Of a stretch of DNA of 60,881 nucleotides, positions 60,301 through 60,881 are shown piece after piece. The DNA is taken from NCBI GenBank assembly GCA_030765405.1, contig JAVCCP010000060.1, forward strand, positions 1-60,881. The letters are read 5' to 3'. The translations under genes and the position numbers were made by a program. The notes beneath the pieces are model-generated. The model had not been told where the DNA came from, made no database searches, and saw only the letters and a list, made by a program, of their open reading frames with translations. The stretch's first letter is position 1. The number at the start of each line of letters is the position of its first letter. The DNA is from Candidatus Ancaeobacter aquaticus. Lineage in GTDB: Bacteria > Auribacterota > Ancaeobacteria > Ancaeobacterales > Ancaeobacteraceae.

Positions 60301-60881
60301 GTTCAGAAACTTCGTCTTTCCGCCCTCAGCGTTTATTGCCTCTTCGAGGTTTCCCCTTGTATCATAATTGAATATTGTCTTTGCTCCCTTTTCATTTATT
60401 ATTTCGGTTAATTTGTTTATCTCTCTTTTATACTTGAACCTTACTTTGCCGCCCAGAGGATTTATCATCTCCGTTATGTTTCCTCTGTTGTCGTAGCTGT
60501 ATTTATACACATTCCCGTTTTTATCCCTGAATTTTATCAGGTTATTATCACCGTCATATTCACTCTCTGTGTAATTCCCTAATACATCTATTTCTTTTGT
60601 TATTTTATTATCCTCATTATAGTAATATTCCTTCTTCTTTTTATCACCCTGGTAAAATTCCACTTTCATTGCACCATCATCGTATTTAAAACTGAATAAT
60701 TTCTGCCCGTTTTTGCTGCCCTGTTCTATTACCCTGTGCTTTTTATCATACTTCGTAATTACCTCTACTCCGTCAGAATATGTCTTCTCTATAAGATTGT
60801 GTTTTCTGTCATACTTATATTTTATCTGGCGCCCCATTACATCTGTTACTTTTACCAGATACTTCGCGTAATATTTATTCA
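57196..60881 (-). CDS. RHS/YD-repeat protein, 5' end beyond the window
   Basis: About 1228 residues are visible and the frame is open at the right edge, reading into a preceding YD repeat (KVTDVMGRQIKYKYD), so the ATG at 60837 is internal. Around forty YD units of the type YDxxGNLxxxxD build the RHS shell. The conserved core end ELDSSTGLYYYRARYYNP...DPLGL is at about 58025-58170. The 275-residue tip after DPLGL starts WSDEIFDWLF, has a Pro-rich linker with repeated PxxIVEP units, a charged Lys/Glu/Asp stretch and a final helical 57-residue module (EKNRDYINEKVNEI...). No known toxin domain is recognised in it. It acts outside the cytoplasm if it follows the family. Confidence 0.88.
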   Translation of the reverse strand, partial: NKYYAKYLVKVTDVMGRQIKYKYDRKHNLIEKTYSDGVEVITKYDKKHRVIEQGSKNGQKLFSFKYDDGAMKVEFYQGDKKKKEYYYNEDNKITKEIDVLGNYTESEYDGDNNLIKFRDKNGNVYKYSYDNRGNITEMINPLGGKVRFKYKREINKLTEIINEKGAKTIFNYDTRGNLEEAINAEGGKTKFLNDKNGQPTAIIDPLDNMTSIMYDKKGNIIKITRHLGDGPEDTIVEKYRTDGIGRVTVYVDPNGNTTRYAYNPKGRLIRMFRKAGGGKRVVIRMAYDPFDNVTSIKDALGNVTRFEYTKDWWNNLEDVTDALGAKTKNVYDDYGKLIKSINAQGATVSYEYNELDRIIKVIQPNGILLKYKYDAAGNLIELIDGNENKICYVYDSLNRVIQITDGEGNKIRKEYDPVGNLTRLIDPKGGETSYKYNKANKLVSRKDQMGYEVLYAYNHADKLISAGVAEDAKVIFEYDTVGRMTKKLLSNGLAVLYKYDNKGNLTSIASEDKDEIELGYDNFNRVINVKTGGSEIEYVYDLNGNKTRMTVGNDIRVNYSYNKINRVKEIESKGKNVKYTYNKLGRKLKKIFSNGITSNYTYDMGGNLTLIESRNNSGDIIDSYEYSYDKADNRKTVKVLFETIAYTYDKNNQLIQAEYPDGSSENYFYDENGNRIKLVKNTKTETGIVSSEINCTYNPANRLIELLKKIPGFVKGNNGDSEKILYKYDTNGNLIEETRGDRRIIYVYNYENKLVNVVKNGRSIAEFSYDLFGRRIKKVEEGKSTRYFYDGSNILLMLDEKSKITSEILNGTGIDELLSVRSGKDREDLYYLQDGQNSVSAILSNDGDIKQRYGYAPFGLLAGPTSNEGLSAEGGAGGELTFIGTKTATDFRYTSRELDSSTGLYYYRARYYNPALGRFTQPDPLGMTDGINLYIYTRNNPIRWIDPLGLCVDDGRSWSDEIFDWLFPETEASTLPLGFTPPVISPATPPTPPDVPPGVSPPPSIVGWIIDLISSLFPGSSKDGGSMDGGTGGDRLGSGTIPPQGPSIPNNPVPPPSGTPTSPATITEPPDTGEGIPTDEPSPPRIVEPIYEPPPQDEGIPIEEPAPLMIVEPVPDIPDEQEGVPIDRPSTDDFINKSEKGKGGKEDWNKSDEREKEKNDRKVQKSKDRDEPKLVSPEKNRDYINEKVNEINPQQDKYKTKTGRAINNAVKAIGQTMDFADQLRTDK

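Noticed and set aside
60837-60837. ATG at 60837 as the true RHS start
   Set aside because: The frame is open to the window edge and the upstream codons continue a YD repeat.
57196-60881. Regular spacing of YD units as a possible CRISPR or satellite array
   Set aside because: The period is variable and the frame stays open; it is the protein repeat of an RHS gene.

Overview
The window reads as chromosomal DNA of a Gram-negative bacterium of moderately low GC (not measured). Evidence for an outer membrane is an OprB-type porin, lipoproteins, a PEP-CTERM protein and periplasmic proteins. A V-type rather than F-type ATPase, PEP-CTERM sorting, an AmmeMemoRadiSam enzyme and a histone-H1-like peptide together recall uncultured PVC-side or candidate-phylum lineages (Omnitrophota or Auribacterota type). 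That is inference; no rRNA or other placing marker is present, and I saw no tRNA, rRNA or CRISPR array.

1-14.5 kb: envelope and stress genes, then a long minus-strand series running from a CNNM-like membrane protein through a 1155-residue multi-PAS histidine kinase, three stand-alone receiver domains (one missing its front half), a methyltransferase, a LarA-like protein and a radical SAM enzyme (AmrS type). 14.5-28 kb: H1-like peptide, a maltodextrin-type operon (MFS permease, MalQ with two CBM20 domains, OprB porin), a GGDEF/TPR/ACT operon, and sugar phosphate metabolism (PfkB-family kinase, zwf, pgl). 28-39.7 kb: a SpoIIE-type phosphatase, a WAG-repeat secreted protein, a Cas4/RecB-like nuclease, a glycosidase, a bacterial pentameric ligand-gated ion channel, DoxX/MauE, nitroreductase, DUF4197, lipase and a PEP-CTERM protein.

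39.8-47.6 kb: a complete bacterial V-ATPase operon in permuted order (B-D-I-K-E-DUF2764-A). It is bounded by a 156-bp inverted repeat that carries the front of the D gene, so an inverted D fragment overlaps the 3' end of the A gene.

47.7-52.6 kb: a minus-strand operon behind a near-consensus Fur box, with DUF5320, methyltransferase, NADH oxidase/CoA-disulfide reductase-like, second methyltransferase, metallo-beta-lactamase-fold and FmdB genes. Interleaved with them are remnants of MinD-type ATPase, thioredoxin and OsmC genes: an iron/redox operon in decay.

52.6-60.9 kb: a hydrolase and a phosphoesterase, then an RHS/YD-repeat gene running off the right edge. Its last 57 codons and the following TPR gene are repeated twice downstream as orphan tip plus TPR units, in progressively degraded form. 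This resembles the toxin/immunity orphan arrays of polymorphic toxin systems, but the tip and partner families are ones I do not recognise. It is the best candidate for an undescribed system here.
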